A DNA stretch of 36,490 nt from a virus: the IMG/VR virus record IMGVR_UViG_3300040806_002110, positions 1 through 36,490 of that record. One strand, written 5' to 3'. Positions 1 to 6,680 of this stretch are shown here, one piece after another. The notes beneath the pieces were generated by a model. The model saw nothing but the letters and a program-made list of their open reading frames with translations, made no database searches and was not told the origin of the DNA. Numbering within the stretch: the stretch's first letter is position 1; each line of letters begins with the position of its first letter. A program made the position numbers and the translations under genes.

Positions 1-1
1 A

Positions 2-88
2 GTTACGTTAGATCGTTATGAGTTTGTAGGACCTATGAATACCGCACTTGAAATGAGACAGGAGTTAAGCCGTGCAAACAAACGATGA
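2..88 (+). CDS. C-terminal fragment of an upstream phage gene
   Basis: An open frame enters from the left edge and ends at a TGA at 86-88, giving about 28 residues that end in RQELSRANKR. It overlaps the GTG start of the next gene by 17 bases, an arrangement common in this densely packed genome. The fragment is short, charged and likely helical, with no recognisable motif. It could be the tail of a conserved phage protein, but nothing in the window identifies it, and a chance open frame at the edge cannot be excluded. Confidence 0.45.
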   Translation, partial: VTLDRYEFVGPMNTALEMRQELSRANKR

Positions 89-326
89 TCTTAACACTGC
101 ACCTTTACAACAGTTTATCCAACAAGTAAAAAGTGCAGAAAATTCTAGGCAAAAAGAAATACGTTTAGAAATTGGAACTGCTAAGAATCTAGCGTTTACT
201 CTTGGTATAGTAATGTCAAGATTACACGGACAACTTGAAGAGCTTGTTAAGCAAGCAAATAAAGAAAAACAAGAAGAAATAATTGAAGTCCAAATGGACG
301 GAGGCTCCAGTTGGGGCGACGAATAA
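72..326 (+). CDS. Small conserved-type phage protein, unknown function
   Basis: This is an 84-residue protein starting at GTG (72-74), supported by an AGGAG ribosome binding site at 60-64. Residues 10-70 are polar and look helical, rich in Lys, Glu and Gln, possibly coiled coil. The C-terminus is acidic (GGSSWGDE). There is no signal peptide or membrane segment. It starts inside the end of the preceding frame and runs straight into the next small gene, so it is probably co-transcribed with both. I do not recognise a family; an accessory or regulatory phage protein is possible. Confidence 0.6.
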   Translation: MQTNDDLNTAPLQQFIQQVKSAENSRQKEIRLEIGTAKNLAFTLGIVMSRLHGQLEELVKQANKEKQEEIIEVQMDGGSSWGDE

Positions 327-339
327 AACGGAATTTATT

Positions 340-555
340 ATGGCATGGTATAATTTTTGGAAGGAGCCAGAAGAGGTAAAAGAAACAAAATATGTAATCG
401 ATATGATGAAAGACGATGTTGATCCCGAAGTCTTATCTATTGAAAATGCATACAAGACTAGATGGATATGGTACCATACTATTCTAGCAATAGGTATCTT
501 TTTTACAAATATTGTTCTAATTGCTATTCTACTTTTACTTGCGATCAAATTATAA
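340..555 (+). CDS. Small single-pass membrane protein
   Basis: From the ATG at 340 this is a 71-residue protein. The N-terminal ~45 residues are charged and acidic (EEVKETK, KDDVDPE) and are followed by one long hydrophobic segment from about residue 47 to the C-terminus (isoleucine, leucine and phenylalanine rich), ending in a lysine and leucine. That predicts a membrane-anchored protein with most of its mass on one side. A longer frame opens at TTG 283, but that would overlap the preceding gene by 44 bases, so ATG 340 is preferred. Function is unknown. Small membrane proteins in T4-like phages often act in lysis control or superinfection exclusion, but nothing here shows that. Confidence 0.6.
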   Translation: MAWYNFWKEPEEVKETKYVIDMMKDDVDPEVLSIENAYKTRWIWYHTILAIGIFFTNIVLIAILLLLAIKL

Positions 556-579
556 AGCACGTAGATAACTGTTTAAAGA

Positions 580-587
580 GATAAATA
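580..587 (+). promoter_or_regulatory. Candidate T4-type late promoter (GATAAATA)
   Basis: The octamer GATAAATA matches the T4 late consensus TATAAATA at seven of eight positions. It lies in the short intergenic gap 33 bases before the ATG at 620, the same arrangement as the octamers before 4210 and 5440. Confidence 0.55.
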
Positions 588-619
588 TATACGTAGTTAA
601 TTAAAGGATTACGTATATT

Positions 620-910
620 ATGAGCAGACCAAAGCCAACGGTGCTATTAGAGCACATTAACAAAAAGAATTATAGATCAGAACAAGTACTAGATGCAGAT
701 GCTATCTGGGCTGTGTTCTACAAAGATAAACCTTTTAATCTTAAAAGTTCAAATTCACTGACAAACTATCCTGGACCAAAGTATAAGAAAACAAGTTTTT
801 CTAATCCTGGTCACGCACACAATCTTGCAAAAAAATTAAACGATTTATTCGACTGTAAGGACTTTCTTGTAGTAAGACTTACACAAGGAGAGGTAGTAAC
901 AGAAGAATGA
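620..910 (+). CDS. Conserved marine T4-like phage protein, unknown function
   Basis: This is a 96-residue protein with no signal peptide or membrane span. It begins MSRPKPTVLLEHINKKNYRS and has a basic, aromatic middle (NYPGPKYKK) followed by a helical region (HAHNLAKKLNDLF). From memory it resembles a small protein recurrent in marine T4-like phages, without known function. The start is preceded by AAAGGA and a late-type promoter at 580-587. Its TGA overlaps the ATG of the next gene (ATGA at 907-910), indicating translational coupling. Late expression would suit a structural or assembly role, but this is inference. Confidence 0.7.
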   Translation: MSRPKPTVLLEHINKKNYRSEQVLDADAIWAVFYKDKPFNLKSSNSLTNYPGPKYKKTSFSNPGHAHNLAKKLNDLFDCKDFLVVRLTQGEVVTEE

Positions 911-1290
911 ACTGGAAAGAAACCTATACTAAGATTTTCTTAAAACAATTAGGTAAAAGTTCTTCTGAGTTGTCCGTAAAGGAACACATGCCACTTTGGT
1001 GGAAAAATACTAGAAATAAAGGTGCAGGTGGTTTACGTCTTACTGACGAAGGTTATGATGTTTTATTAGAAATTGAACTTGCAACTTATGATGTACCATA
1101 TCCTAAAGATATGCCTTTAACTACACAAGTTATTATTTTTTTAGATCAATTCATTGATTGTCCATACTACTTAACTAACCGCAGTATCATAGTAACCAAC
1201 GAAAAGAAGGCTGTTGAACTTACTCTTTTTAGCGGTGACTTACGCAAATACGGCTTAACAAAAGCCATGACTAGATCAAAAAATTTGTAA
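907..1290 (+). CDS. Conserved phage protein, unknown function
   Basis: A 127-residue soluble protein coupled to the preceding gene by an ATGA overlap. Visible features are a WWKNTRNKG stretch near residues 31-39, a GGLRLTDEGYDVL segment that could be a small alpha/beta or winged-helix element, and a C-terminal basic tail. There are no catalytic motifs, cysteine clusters or membrane segments. It is followed by an AT-rich gap with a sigma70-like promoter for the ATPase gene. GGLRLTDEGY resembles segments of small DNA-binding proteins, but this is too weak for a functional call. Confidence 0.65.
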   Translation: MNWKETYTKIFLKQLGKSSSELSVKEHMPLWWKNTRNKGAGGLRLTDEGYDVLLEIELATYDVPYPKDMPLTTQVIIFLDQFIDCPYYLTNRSIIVTNEKKAVELTLFSGDLRKYGLTKAMTRSKNL

Positions 1291-1307
1291 TTTTTTTAAA
1301 AAAATGG

Positions 1308-1335
1308 TTGACATCTAATACAATGATGCTATACT
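1308..1335 (+). promoter_or_regulatory. Sigma70-like promoter for the AAA+ ATPase gene
   Basis: TTGACA at 1308-1313, a 16-base spacer and TATACT at 1330-1335 form a near-consensus vegetative bacterial promoter, 48 bases before the ATG at 1384. It shares the context ATGGTTGACA with the promoter at 2515. Use of host RNA polymerase before late takeover is the likely meaning. Confidence 0.75.
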
Positions 1336-1383
1336 GTATACATAGTTAGAAATTAAGCACTGATTCACAAGAGGGAATACACT

Positions 1384-2469
1384 ATGGAAGCTACAGCAAC
1401 ACGTACAGTTGGTCCTAACGGCGCAAAAGCAAGCATTCGACATGCTATTAGCAAGAAGCGTCCTATTTTTCTTTGGGGACCTCCCGGCATTGGTAAGTCG
1501 GATATTGTTTCACAAATTACCAATATGTTACCTAACAGTCATTTGATTGACATTCGACTATCTCTTTGGGAACCTACCGATATTAAAGGTATTCCTTATT
1601 TTGATAGTAATATTGGTAAAATGGTTTGGGGTGCGCCTAGCGAACTTCCAGACGAAGAGTTTGCATCGCAGTATGATAATATTGTGGTATTTTTTGACGA
1701 AATGAACTCAGCGGCACCTGCTGTACAAGCGGCAGCGTATCAGTTGATTTTGAATCGTCGAGTAGGTCAGTATAAACTGCCCGACAATGTAATGATTGTA
1801 GCGGCTGGTAACCGTGAGAGCGACAAGGGTGTTACATATCGTATGCCTGCTCCGCTTGCTAATCGTTTTGTTCACTTAGAACTTGCTGTTAATTTTGATG
1901 ACTGGTTCCAGTGGGCTACTGAAAATAAAATTCATAAAGATGTTGTAGGTTACTTACAGTTTGCTAAAAAAGACCTATACGATTTCGATCCTAAATCACC
2001 TTCACGTTCTTTTGCAACGCCTCGTTCTTGGTCGTTTGTTTCTGAACTACTTGAAGATGACTTAGACGAAAACACACTTACTGATTTGGTAAGTGGCTCG
2101 GTTGGTGAAGGTTTGGCTGTCAAGTTTATGGCGCACCGTAAAGTTGCGTCGCAGATGCCTAACCCAACTGACATTCTTGCAGGTAAGGTTAAGGAGATGG
2201 ATACTAAAGAAATCAGTGCTATGTATTCCTTAACAGTGTCTCTCTGCTACGAACTGCAAGAAGCAGAAGCTAAGAAAGATAAGAACTTTGACGATAAAGT
2301 CAACAATTTCTTACGCTTTAGCATGGATAATTTTGAAACTGAATTGGTAGTTATGGGTATTAAACTTGCTCTTACACAATACGGTCTTCCAATTGATCCA
2401 GATGCAATTGAGTGTTTTGATGAGTTCCACGATCGATATGGAAAGTACATTAAAGCCGCTCAAAACTAA
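1384..2469 (+). CDS. MoxR-type AAA+ ATPase
   Basis: A 361-residue AAA+ ATPase of the MoxR/RavA/CbbQ kind. The Walker A motif GPPGIGKS is at residues 32-39, Walker B is VVFFDEMN with D105-E106, sensor-1 is at AAGNRES (N143), and arginines in YRMPAPLANRF (about 154-161) are candidate arginine fingers. In bacteria these ATPases work with VWA-domain partners as chaperones that remodel or activate protein complexes or insert metal cofactors. The next gene encodes exactly such a partner. It has its own sigma70-like promoter, a GAGGGA ribosome binding site and a terminator just downstream, so its expression is likely separate from and earlier than late genes. The family call is strong; the target is unknown. 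Confidence 0.92.
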   Translation: MEATATRTVGPNGAKASIRHAISKKRPIFLWGPPGIGKSDIVSQITNMLPNSHLIDIRLSLWEPTDIKGIPYFDSNIGKMVWGAPSELPDEEFASQYDNIVVFFDEMNSAAPAVQAAAYQLILNRRVGQYKLPDNVMIVAAGNRESDKGVTYRMPAPLANRFVHLELAVNFDDWFQWATENKIHKDVVGYLQFAKKDLYDFDPKSPSRSFATPRSWSFVSELLEDDLDENTLTDLVSGSVGEGLAVKFMAHRKVASQMPNPTDILAGKVKEMDTKEISAMYSLTVSLCYELQEAEAKKDKNFDDKVNNFLRFSMDNFETELVVMGIKLALTQYGLPIDPDAIECFDEFHDRYGKYIKAAQN

Positions 2470-2475
2470 GAACGG

Positions 2476-2510
2476 TAAGGGCGGGTTCTTTTGAGCTCGC
2501 CCTTATTTTT
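2476..2510 (+). terminator. Rho-independent terminator after the AAA+ ATPase gene
   Basis: TAAGGGCG (2476-2483) is exactly complementary to CGCCCTTA (2498-2505), with a 14-base loop, followed by a T-rich run to 2510. It separates the ATPase gene from the VWA gene and lies just before the latter's promoter. Confidence 0.85.
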
Positions 2511-2514
2511 ATGG

Positions 2515-2542
2515 TTGACAAATTCTGTAAATAATGTATAAT
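2515..2542 (+). promoter_or_regulatory. Sigma70-like promoter for the VWA-domain gene
   Basis: Consensus TTGACA at 2515-2520 and consensus TATAAT at 2537-2542 are separated by 16 bases, 33 bases before the ATG at 2576. The match to the vegetative consensus is complete in both hexamers. Confidence 0.85.
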
Positions 2543-2575
2543 ATACATATAAAGTTAGAAAAGAGGACATAGCAC

Positions 2576-3892
2576 ATGGGCACTAGTACACAAGAAATCG
2601 GCAAAAAGAATTGGCAACCTGACCCCAATATTACCCCCGAACAACTAGATGAAATGCGAGTAGAAGTATACGATCGCATTGTTGTTGCCCGAGTAGGTTT
2701 GTTACTACGTCACCCATTTTTCGGTAATATGGCAACACGTCTTACTATTAAGGCAGCAGATGACTGGTGTCCTACTGCCGCAGTAGACGGTCGTAACTTA
2801 TACTATAATACTCAATTCTTTAATGCTATGGATAATAAAGAAATTGAGTTTGTTATTGCACACGAAATTCTTCACTGTGTATTTGATCACTTAGAACGTA
2901 GATCTTGGCAAGGTCGTAACTTAGATGCTATGCTATCTAACATTGCACAAGACTATATTGTAAACAATGTACTAGTACGTGATCGTATTGGTACTAAGCC
3001 TAAAATTGTAGAGTGCTACCAAGACTTTAAATATGAAAATTGGACTTCGGAAGAAGTATATGAAGATCTTTTTGAAAAGTATGACGAAGAACAGTTAAAC
3101 GCATTAGGCGAATTGCTCGACGAACACCTTGACTGGAACGAAGGTGACGGAGAAGGAAGCAACGAAGGCGAAGACAATAAAGATGGAAACGGTAATGCCG
3201 TTAGCAAAAAGAAGCCTAAGTATAGCAAAGATGATTTAAAAAAGATACGTGATGAGATCAAAGAAAACATGATCAGTGCGGCGCAAACTGCTGGTGCAGG
3301 AAATACTCCAGCAGGTGTTATGCGTATGATTAAAGAGCTTACTGAACCTAAAATGAATTGGCGTGAGCTACTTCGTATGCAAATCCAAAGCACAATTAAG
3401 CATGACTTTAGTTTTGCTCGTCCGAATCGCAAAGGCTGGCACACAGGTGCAATACTTCCAGGACAAAATTTTCAAGATACTATTGATATTGCAATTGGTA
3501 TCGATATGAGCGGATCTATTGGCAACAAACAAGCTGAAGACTTCTTAGGTGAAGTTAAAGGTATTATGGAAGAATATCAAGACTACAAAATTAAAATTTG
3601 GTGTTTTGATACCGCAGTTTACAACGAAGATGATTTTAGCTCAGACGATGGTCGAGACTTAATGGAGTACGAAATTAAAGGCGGTGGCGGCACTGACTTT
3701 ATGGCCAATTGGGAATATATGAAAGAAAATGATATACAGCCCAAGAAGTTCATTATGTTCACAGACGGCTATGCATGGGATAGTTGGGGAGACCCAGACT
3801 ACTGCGATACTATTTTTGTTATTCACAGTCATCATGATAAAAACGTACAGGCACCATTTGGACAAACTGCACACTATGATTTAACCGCATGA
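2576..3892 (+). CDS. VWA-like protein with zinc-peptidase-like N-terminus (DUF2201 type)
   Basis: A 438-residue two-domain protein. The N-terminal domain (about 20-180) carries AHEILHCVFDH with an HExxH zinc site at residues 96-100 and a downstream NIAQDYIVN segment, as in putative metallopeptidases of the DUF2201 type. An acidic Glu/Gly/Asn/Asp linker (about 180-220) leads to a VWA-like domain with a complete metal-dependent adhesion site: D310-M-S312-G-S314, T373 in GGGGTDF, and D397 in FTDG. The upstream gene is a MoxR ATPase, the classic partner of VWA proteins, so the two probably form one machine. The ribosome binding site is AGAGGA. Whether the peptidase-like domain is active is unknown; the HExxH is intact. 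Confidence 0.88.
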   Translation: MGTSTQEIGKKNWQPDPNITPEQLDEMRVEVYDRIVVARVGLLLRHPFFGNMATRLTIKAADDWCPTAAVDGRNLYYNTQFFNAMDNKEIEFVIAHEILHCVFDHLERRSWQGRNLDAMLSNIAQDYIVNNVLVRDRIGTKPKIVECYQDFKYENWTSEEVYEDLFEKYDEEQLNALGELLDEHLDWNEGDGEGSNEGEDNKDGNGNAVSKKKPKYSKDDLKKIRDEIKENMISAAQTAGAGNTPAGVMRMIKELTEPKMNWRELLRMQIQSTIKHDFSFARPNRKGWHTGAILPGQNFQDTIDIAIGIDMSGSIGNKQAEDFLGEVKGIMEEYQDYKIKIWCFDTAVYNEDDFSSDDGRDLMEYEIKGGGGTDFMANWEYMKENDIQPKKFIMFTDGYAWDSWGDPDYCDTIFVIHSHHDKNVQAPFGQTAHYDLTA

Positions 3893-4167
3893 ATAAAAAA
3901 CGAGAACCAAACCCATTAGACTTTTTAGAAATGAGGCAATTAGATCTTTGTCCGCCTCATTTCGAAGTCACTACAGTTGAGCCAGTCTACAACATAGAAC
4001 ACAGTTTAGCAAGATGGATTAAAGAAAACTTAAAAGGAAGATTTTATGTTAGTAAAGATGTCGACTTAAAAAGCGGTAGCATTACTAACGTAATAAAAAT
4101 TGGTTTTGAAGAACCAAAAGAAGCAAGTTATTTCATGTTGGCATGTCCACATTTGAAGTACAAATAA
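3889..4167 (+). CDS. Small conserved-type phage protein, unknown function
   Basis: A 92-residue protein whose ATG overlaps the TGA of the VWA gene (ATGA at 3889-3892), so it is translationally coupled to it. It has a basic N-terminus (MNKKREPNPLDFLEMRQLDL), a central HSLARWIKENLKGRFYVSK region and a C-terminal alpha/beta-looking part. There are no membrane spans or catalytic motifs. Its position in the sigma70-driven unit at 2515-4167 suggests co-expression with the VWA protein, but the sequence does not reveal a role. Confidence 0.65.
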   Translation: MNKKREPNPLDFLEMRQLDLCPPHFEVTTVEPVYNIEHSLARWIKENLKGRFYVSKDVDLKSGSITNVIKIGFEEPKEASYFMLACPHLKYK

Positions 4168-4170
4168 ATA
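4163..4170 (+). promoter_or_regulatory. Candidate T4-type late promoter (AATAAATA)
   Basis: Seven of eight positions match TATAAATA. It overlaps the stop codon region of the previous gene and ends 39 bases before the ATG at 4210. Confidence 0.5.
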
Positions 4171-4209
4171 AACTGCGCATATATATTATTAACAAAGGAG
4201 AAATTTAAT

Positions 4210-4458
4210 ATGAGCGAACAGCAAACTCAAACCGCACCAGAAGCAGAAGCACAACAATCTCCAGATCTTACTATTCAAGATCTAACTGCAATGAAATCAG
4301 TGATTGATGTAGCAAGTCAGCGTGGTGCATTTAAACCAAACGAAATGACAACTGTTGGTACACTATACACTAAGCTAGAAGCATTTTTAAATGCAGTAGC
4401 AGAACAGCAGGCAGCAGCCGCTGAAGCACAAGGTGAAGGTGCTCCACAAGGGGAATAA
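4210..4458 (+). CDS. Small Gln/Glu/Ala-rich conserved phage protein
   Basis: An 82-residue protein with low-complexity Gln/Glu/Ala ends (EQQTQTAPEAEAQQ; EQQAAAAEAQGEG) flanking a conserved-looking core, DLTAMKSVIDVASQRGAF followed by VGTLYTKLEAFLNAV. I recall similar cores in small proteins of marine T4-like cyanophages, of unknown function. A strong AAAGGAG ribosome binding site precedes the ATG, and a late-type promoter lies at 4163-4170. Two bases separate its stop from the next start. Late expression suggests an assembly or structural role (inference). Confidence 0.72.
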   Translation: MSEQQTQTAPEAEAQQSPDLTIQDLTAMKSVIDVASQRGAFKPNEMTTVGTLYTKLEAFLNAVAEQQAAAAEAQGEGAPQGE

Positions 4459-4460
4459 TT

Positions 4461-5063
4461 ATGGCAGATTTAAAACACGTAGGAAGATCAGTTAAAGGTC
4501 AACGTAAATGTGCAATAGCATATAGAGTTGTGCCTAATGATCCTGATCATTGCTTAGTAGTCTATACTGATACTTTAGACTCACCCGACCATCAAGCACT
4601 AATGCAGTTGATTGAAAGCAATACAGGTCAAAATGCAAAAGAACTTGCTGATGCAATGTTTAGAACACGTTTGCCTGATGGTAGAAACATGTTAGTACAA
4701 TTTGATAAAATGGGTAAACTAGCTAAAGTTCCTACTACTGATATTGAAGTAATACCAAACATGCAATCAAGTATTGTTCTAGCAGAACTTAACCAACTTG
4801 TAGCAGAACAACAAGGTGTAACTGTTGCAGATTTAGCTATGTCTAATGGCTCTACTGAAACAGCTTCAACAAAAGCAAGTGTTCAAAGTGTATCAACAGG
4901 AGAAACTGATGCACCAACTGGTGTCCTAACAGACGAAGATCTTGCTGCTCAATTTCGTTCGCAGGCTGACGCAATGTTTAAAGAAGCAAAGCGCCTAAGA
5001 GAGCAGGCCGAAGAGCTGGTCCCAACTAAGAAAGCCAAAGCGAAGACTGCGAGCGGTGGCTAA
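4461..5063 (+). CDS. Conserved marine T4-like phage protein, unknown function
   Basis: A 200-residue protein. The N-terminal ~115 residues look like a globular domain (KGQRKCAIAYRVVPND, DHCLVVYTDTLDSPDH), followed by a Ser/Thr/Ala-rich linker (about 130-155) and a helical, basic tail (SQADAMFKEAKRLREQAEEL, then Lys/Ala-rich to the end). It sits two bases after the preceding gene and its last codons overlap the GTG of the next one, so it belongs to a late operon of three or more genes. The family seems widespread in marine T4-like phages. A virion-associated role is plausible, but no motif demonstrates it. Confidence 0.72.
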   Translation: MADLKHVGRSVKGQRKCAIAYRVVPNDPDHCLVVYTDTLDSPDHQALMQLIESNTGQNAKELADAMFRTRLPDGRNMLVQFDKMGKLAKVPTTDIEVIPNMQSSIVLAELNQLVAEQQGVTVADLAMSNGSTETASTKASVQSVSTGETDAPTGVLTDEDLAAQFRSQADAMFKEAKRLREQAEELVPTKKAKAKTASGG

Positions 5064-5376
5064 TAAAGGTAAATTTGCGAAAGATATTATCAAAAAATGG
5101 CCAGAAGTACTCGAATCTATTGACGTGGAAGTAGTACCTGTTCAATATATTAAAGCAGTAGAAGTGCATTTTGATGATGGTAATACGTGGGTTGTTGATG
5201 TAGACCCACGTGCCACTTCAGATCAACGCGGTGCTGACGAACTAGAAGCAACACTAGAAGAACTTTTTGAAGAATACGAAGACGCTATAAAAGGTGTTAA
5301 CTTTATAGTTAATATTGATAAAGTAAAACGCGATGTTCAAAAACGCACTAGACAATTTATGAAGAAGAGAAAATAA
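5056..5376 (+). CDS. Conserved phage protein, unknown function
   Basis: A 106-residue protein starting at GTG 5056, inside the last eight bases of the preceding gene. It has a basic N-terminus (MANKGKFAKDIIKKWPEVL), a beta-rich middle (YIKAVEVHFDDGNTWVVDVD), an acidic helix (ELEATLEELFEEYEDAIKG) and a very basic C-terminus (KRTRQFMKKRK). The overlap implies translational coupling. The charge pattern hints at nucleic-acid or protein binding. It is the last gene before the tail-fibre transcription unit. Confidence 0.7.
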   Translation: MANKGKFAKDIIKKWPEVLESIDVEVVPVQYIKAVEVHFDDGNTWVVDVDPRATSDQRGADELEATLEELFEEYEDAIKGVNFIVNIDKVKRDVQKRTRQFMKKRK

Positions 5377-5388
5377 TTTCCTGTTTGG

Positions 5389-5396
5389 CATAAATA
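5389..5396 (+). promoter_or_regulatory. Candidate T4-type late promoter (CATAAATA)
   Basis: Seven of eight positions match TATAAATA. It lies in the 63-base gap, with 43 bases between it and the ATG of the tail-fibre-type gene at 5440. Confidence 0.6.
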
Positions 5397-5439
5397 CAGT
5401 ATAGAAGAACTGTCAAAGGTTATCAGGAGTTAATTAAAA

Positions 5440-6621
5440 ATGGCATTAAAAGTATTAAGAGGTACCACAGCTCAACGCACTGGATACACTCCAGAAGTTG
5501 GTGAGCCAGTATGGGATACTGACACAAGCAAATTATATGTTGGCGATGGAACAACACCAGGCGGTGTTGCAGTTGACATTGCAAATAACGCACTAGCACT
5601 AAATGATTTAACAGACGTAACAGTGCTTGCACCACCTGTAGGCGGACAAGGACTAGTATACGATGCCGGTAATACTGCATTTGTACCAGGCGATCCTACA
5701 AAACTAGACGACAAAAGCATTAACGCACTATCAGACGTAGACCTTTCAACTCCTGCAACTGTTGGTCAAGTTTTAAAATGGGACGGTACAAAGTTTGTTC
5801 CTGGTGATGATAACTCCGTAGCAGGCACTGGATTAGTAGAAGGTGCAACTTATCCAATAAATATCGACGGTACTACATTTGGTGACGTCTATACCGCAGA
5901 CGGTGGCACACAAATTATCAATGGAACTACAGGAAGAGTTATTGCTGATGTATATAACGCCGTAGAAGATGCTAAGATAATTGATTCGTCAGATGGTTCA
6001 TTAGCAGGATTGCTATACAGTGCTGATAGAACTCAACAAATTACAAATTCCAGTGGTGAAATTATTGGAGTAATTAATAGTACTAAACCAGCAACTATTG
6101 ATACTAGAGGACTAGAATCTGATACATTAAAACTTGTAACAGACCCTGGCGATTTTGCAATTTCAATTTACACTCAATACGAAGCAAGTACTGAAACAAG
6201 CGGAAACATAACTTTTGTTACCCACAACGGAACTTTTAATGCGATGACAGCAATTGGGGCCGGCGAAGGTTTAGGACAAGTTAGTTTTGGTGGTGTATTA
6301 GATAGTCCTGCAGGTACTATAGAACTTGCTCCTGTTGCAGTTAGAGGAGAACTAGTAACACCAAGCGACGGTGTATCTACTCTTCCTGAAGCAAAATTAG
6401 AACTAGTTGTTCTTAACGGTCCTGACCTTGCTAATGCAAAAAAAGCATCGTTAGATCATGTAGGAACATTTACTTCACCTATAATACAACCTGGCACATA
6501 CGCAGATGCTACTGCGAGAGATGCAGCAATTACTTCTCCAGCTGCCGGCATGATGGTATTTGTAACTGATGTTGCTAAGTTTCAAGGCTACGACGGAAGT
6601 GCTTGGGTTAACTTAAACTAA
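5440..6621 (+). CDS. Tail-fibre-type structural protein with Mtd-like N-terminus
   Basis: A 393-residue protein. Residues about 5-45 (LRGTTAQRTGYTPEVGEPVW and then LYVGDGTTPGG) match the N-terminal domain of phage tropism determinants and tail fibres. A tandem motif follows at about 130-210 (FGDVYTADGGTQIING, IADVYNAVEDAKIIDS, AGLLYSADRTQQITNS, IIGVINS), typical of repetitive fibre shafts. The C-terminus (TYADATARDAAITSPAAGMM, FQGYDGSAWVNL) is a short domain often ending phage fibre proteins. The ribosome binding site is AGGAG. It is followed at once by a terminator hairpin and then the accessory island, making it a natural candidate substrate for the modifying enzymes (inference). It could be a fibre, a fibre adaptor or a capsid decoration protein. 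Confidence 0.8.
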   Translation: MALKVLRGTTAQRTGYTPEVGEPVWDTDTSKLYVGDGTTPGGVAVDIANNALALNDLTDVTVLAPPVGGQGLVYDAGNTAFVPGDPTKLDDKSINALSDVDLSTPATVGQVLKWDGTKFVPGDDNSVAGTGLVEGATYPINIDGTTFGDVYTADGGTQIINGTTGRVIADVYNAVEDAKIIDSSDGSLAGLLYSADRTQQITNSSGEIIGVINSTKPATIDTRGLESDTLKLVTDPGDFAISIYTQYEASTETSGNITFVTHNGTFNAMTAIGAGEGLGQVSFGGVLDSPAGTIELAPVAVRGELVTPSDGVSTLPEAKLELVVLNGPDLANAKKASLDHVGTFTSPIIQPGTYADATARDAAITSPAAGMMVFVTDVAKFQGYDGSAWVNLN

Positions 6622-6639
6622 TATCACAATAAACAAAGG

Positions 6640-6680
6640 ACTCCTTATTGCAGGTTAAATACTGTATAAGGAGTTTTTTT
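6640..6680 (+). terminator. Terminator hairpin carrying the next gene's ribosome binding site
   Basis: ACTCCTTAT (6640-6648) pairs perfectly with ATAAGGAGT (6666-6674) across a 17-base loop, followed by seven T (6674-6680). The 3' arm contains AAGGAG, seven bases before the ATG at 6681. Terminator and ribosome binding site therefore overlap. Confidence 0.85.

Noticed and set aside
222-560. 112-residue - strand open frame
   Set aside because: It is antisense to two + strand genes, and its Phe/Ile/Ser composition is what AT-rich antisense of charged helices gives.
3016-3444. 142-residue - strand open frame
   Set aside because: It lies wholly inside the VWA gene, has Ser/Phe-rich shadow composition and no ribosome binding site, and the overlapping + frame has strong family motifs.
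6648-6680. TTG 6648 start for the oxygenase at 6681
   Set aside because: It lies within the terminator hairpin, has no separate ribosome binding site and adds residues not seen in paralogues, while ATG 6681 has AAGGAG at correct spacing.
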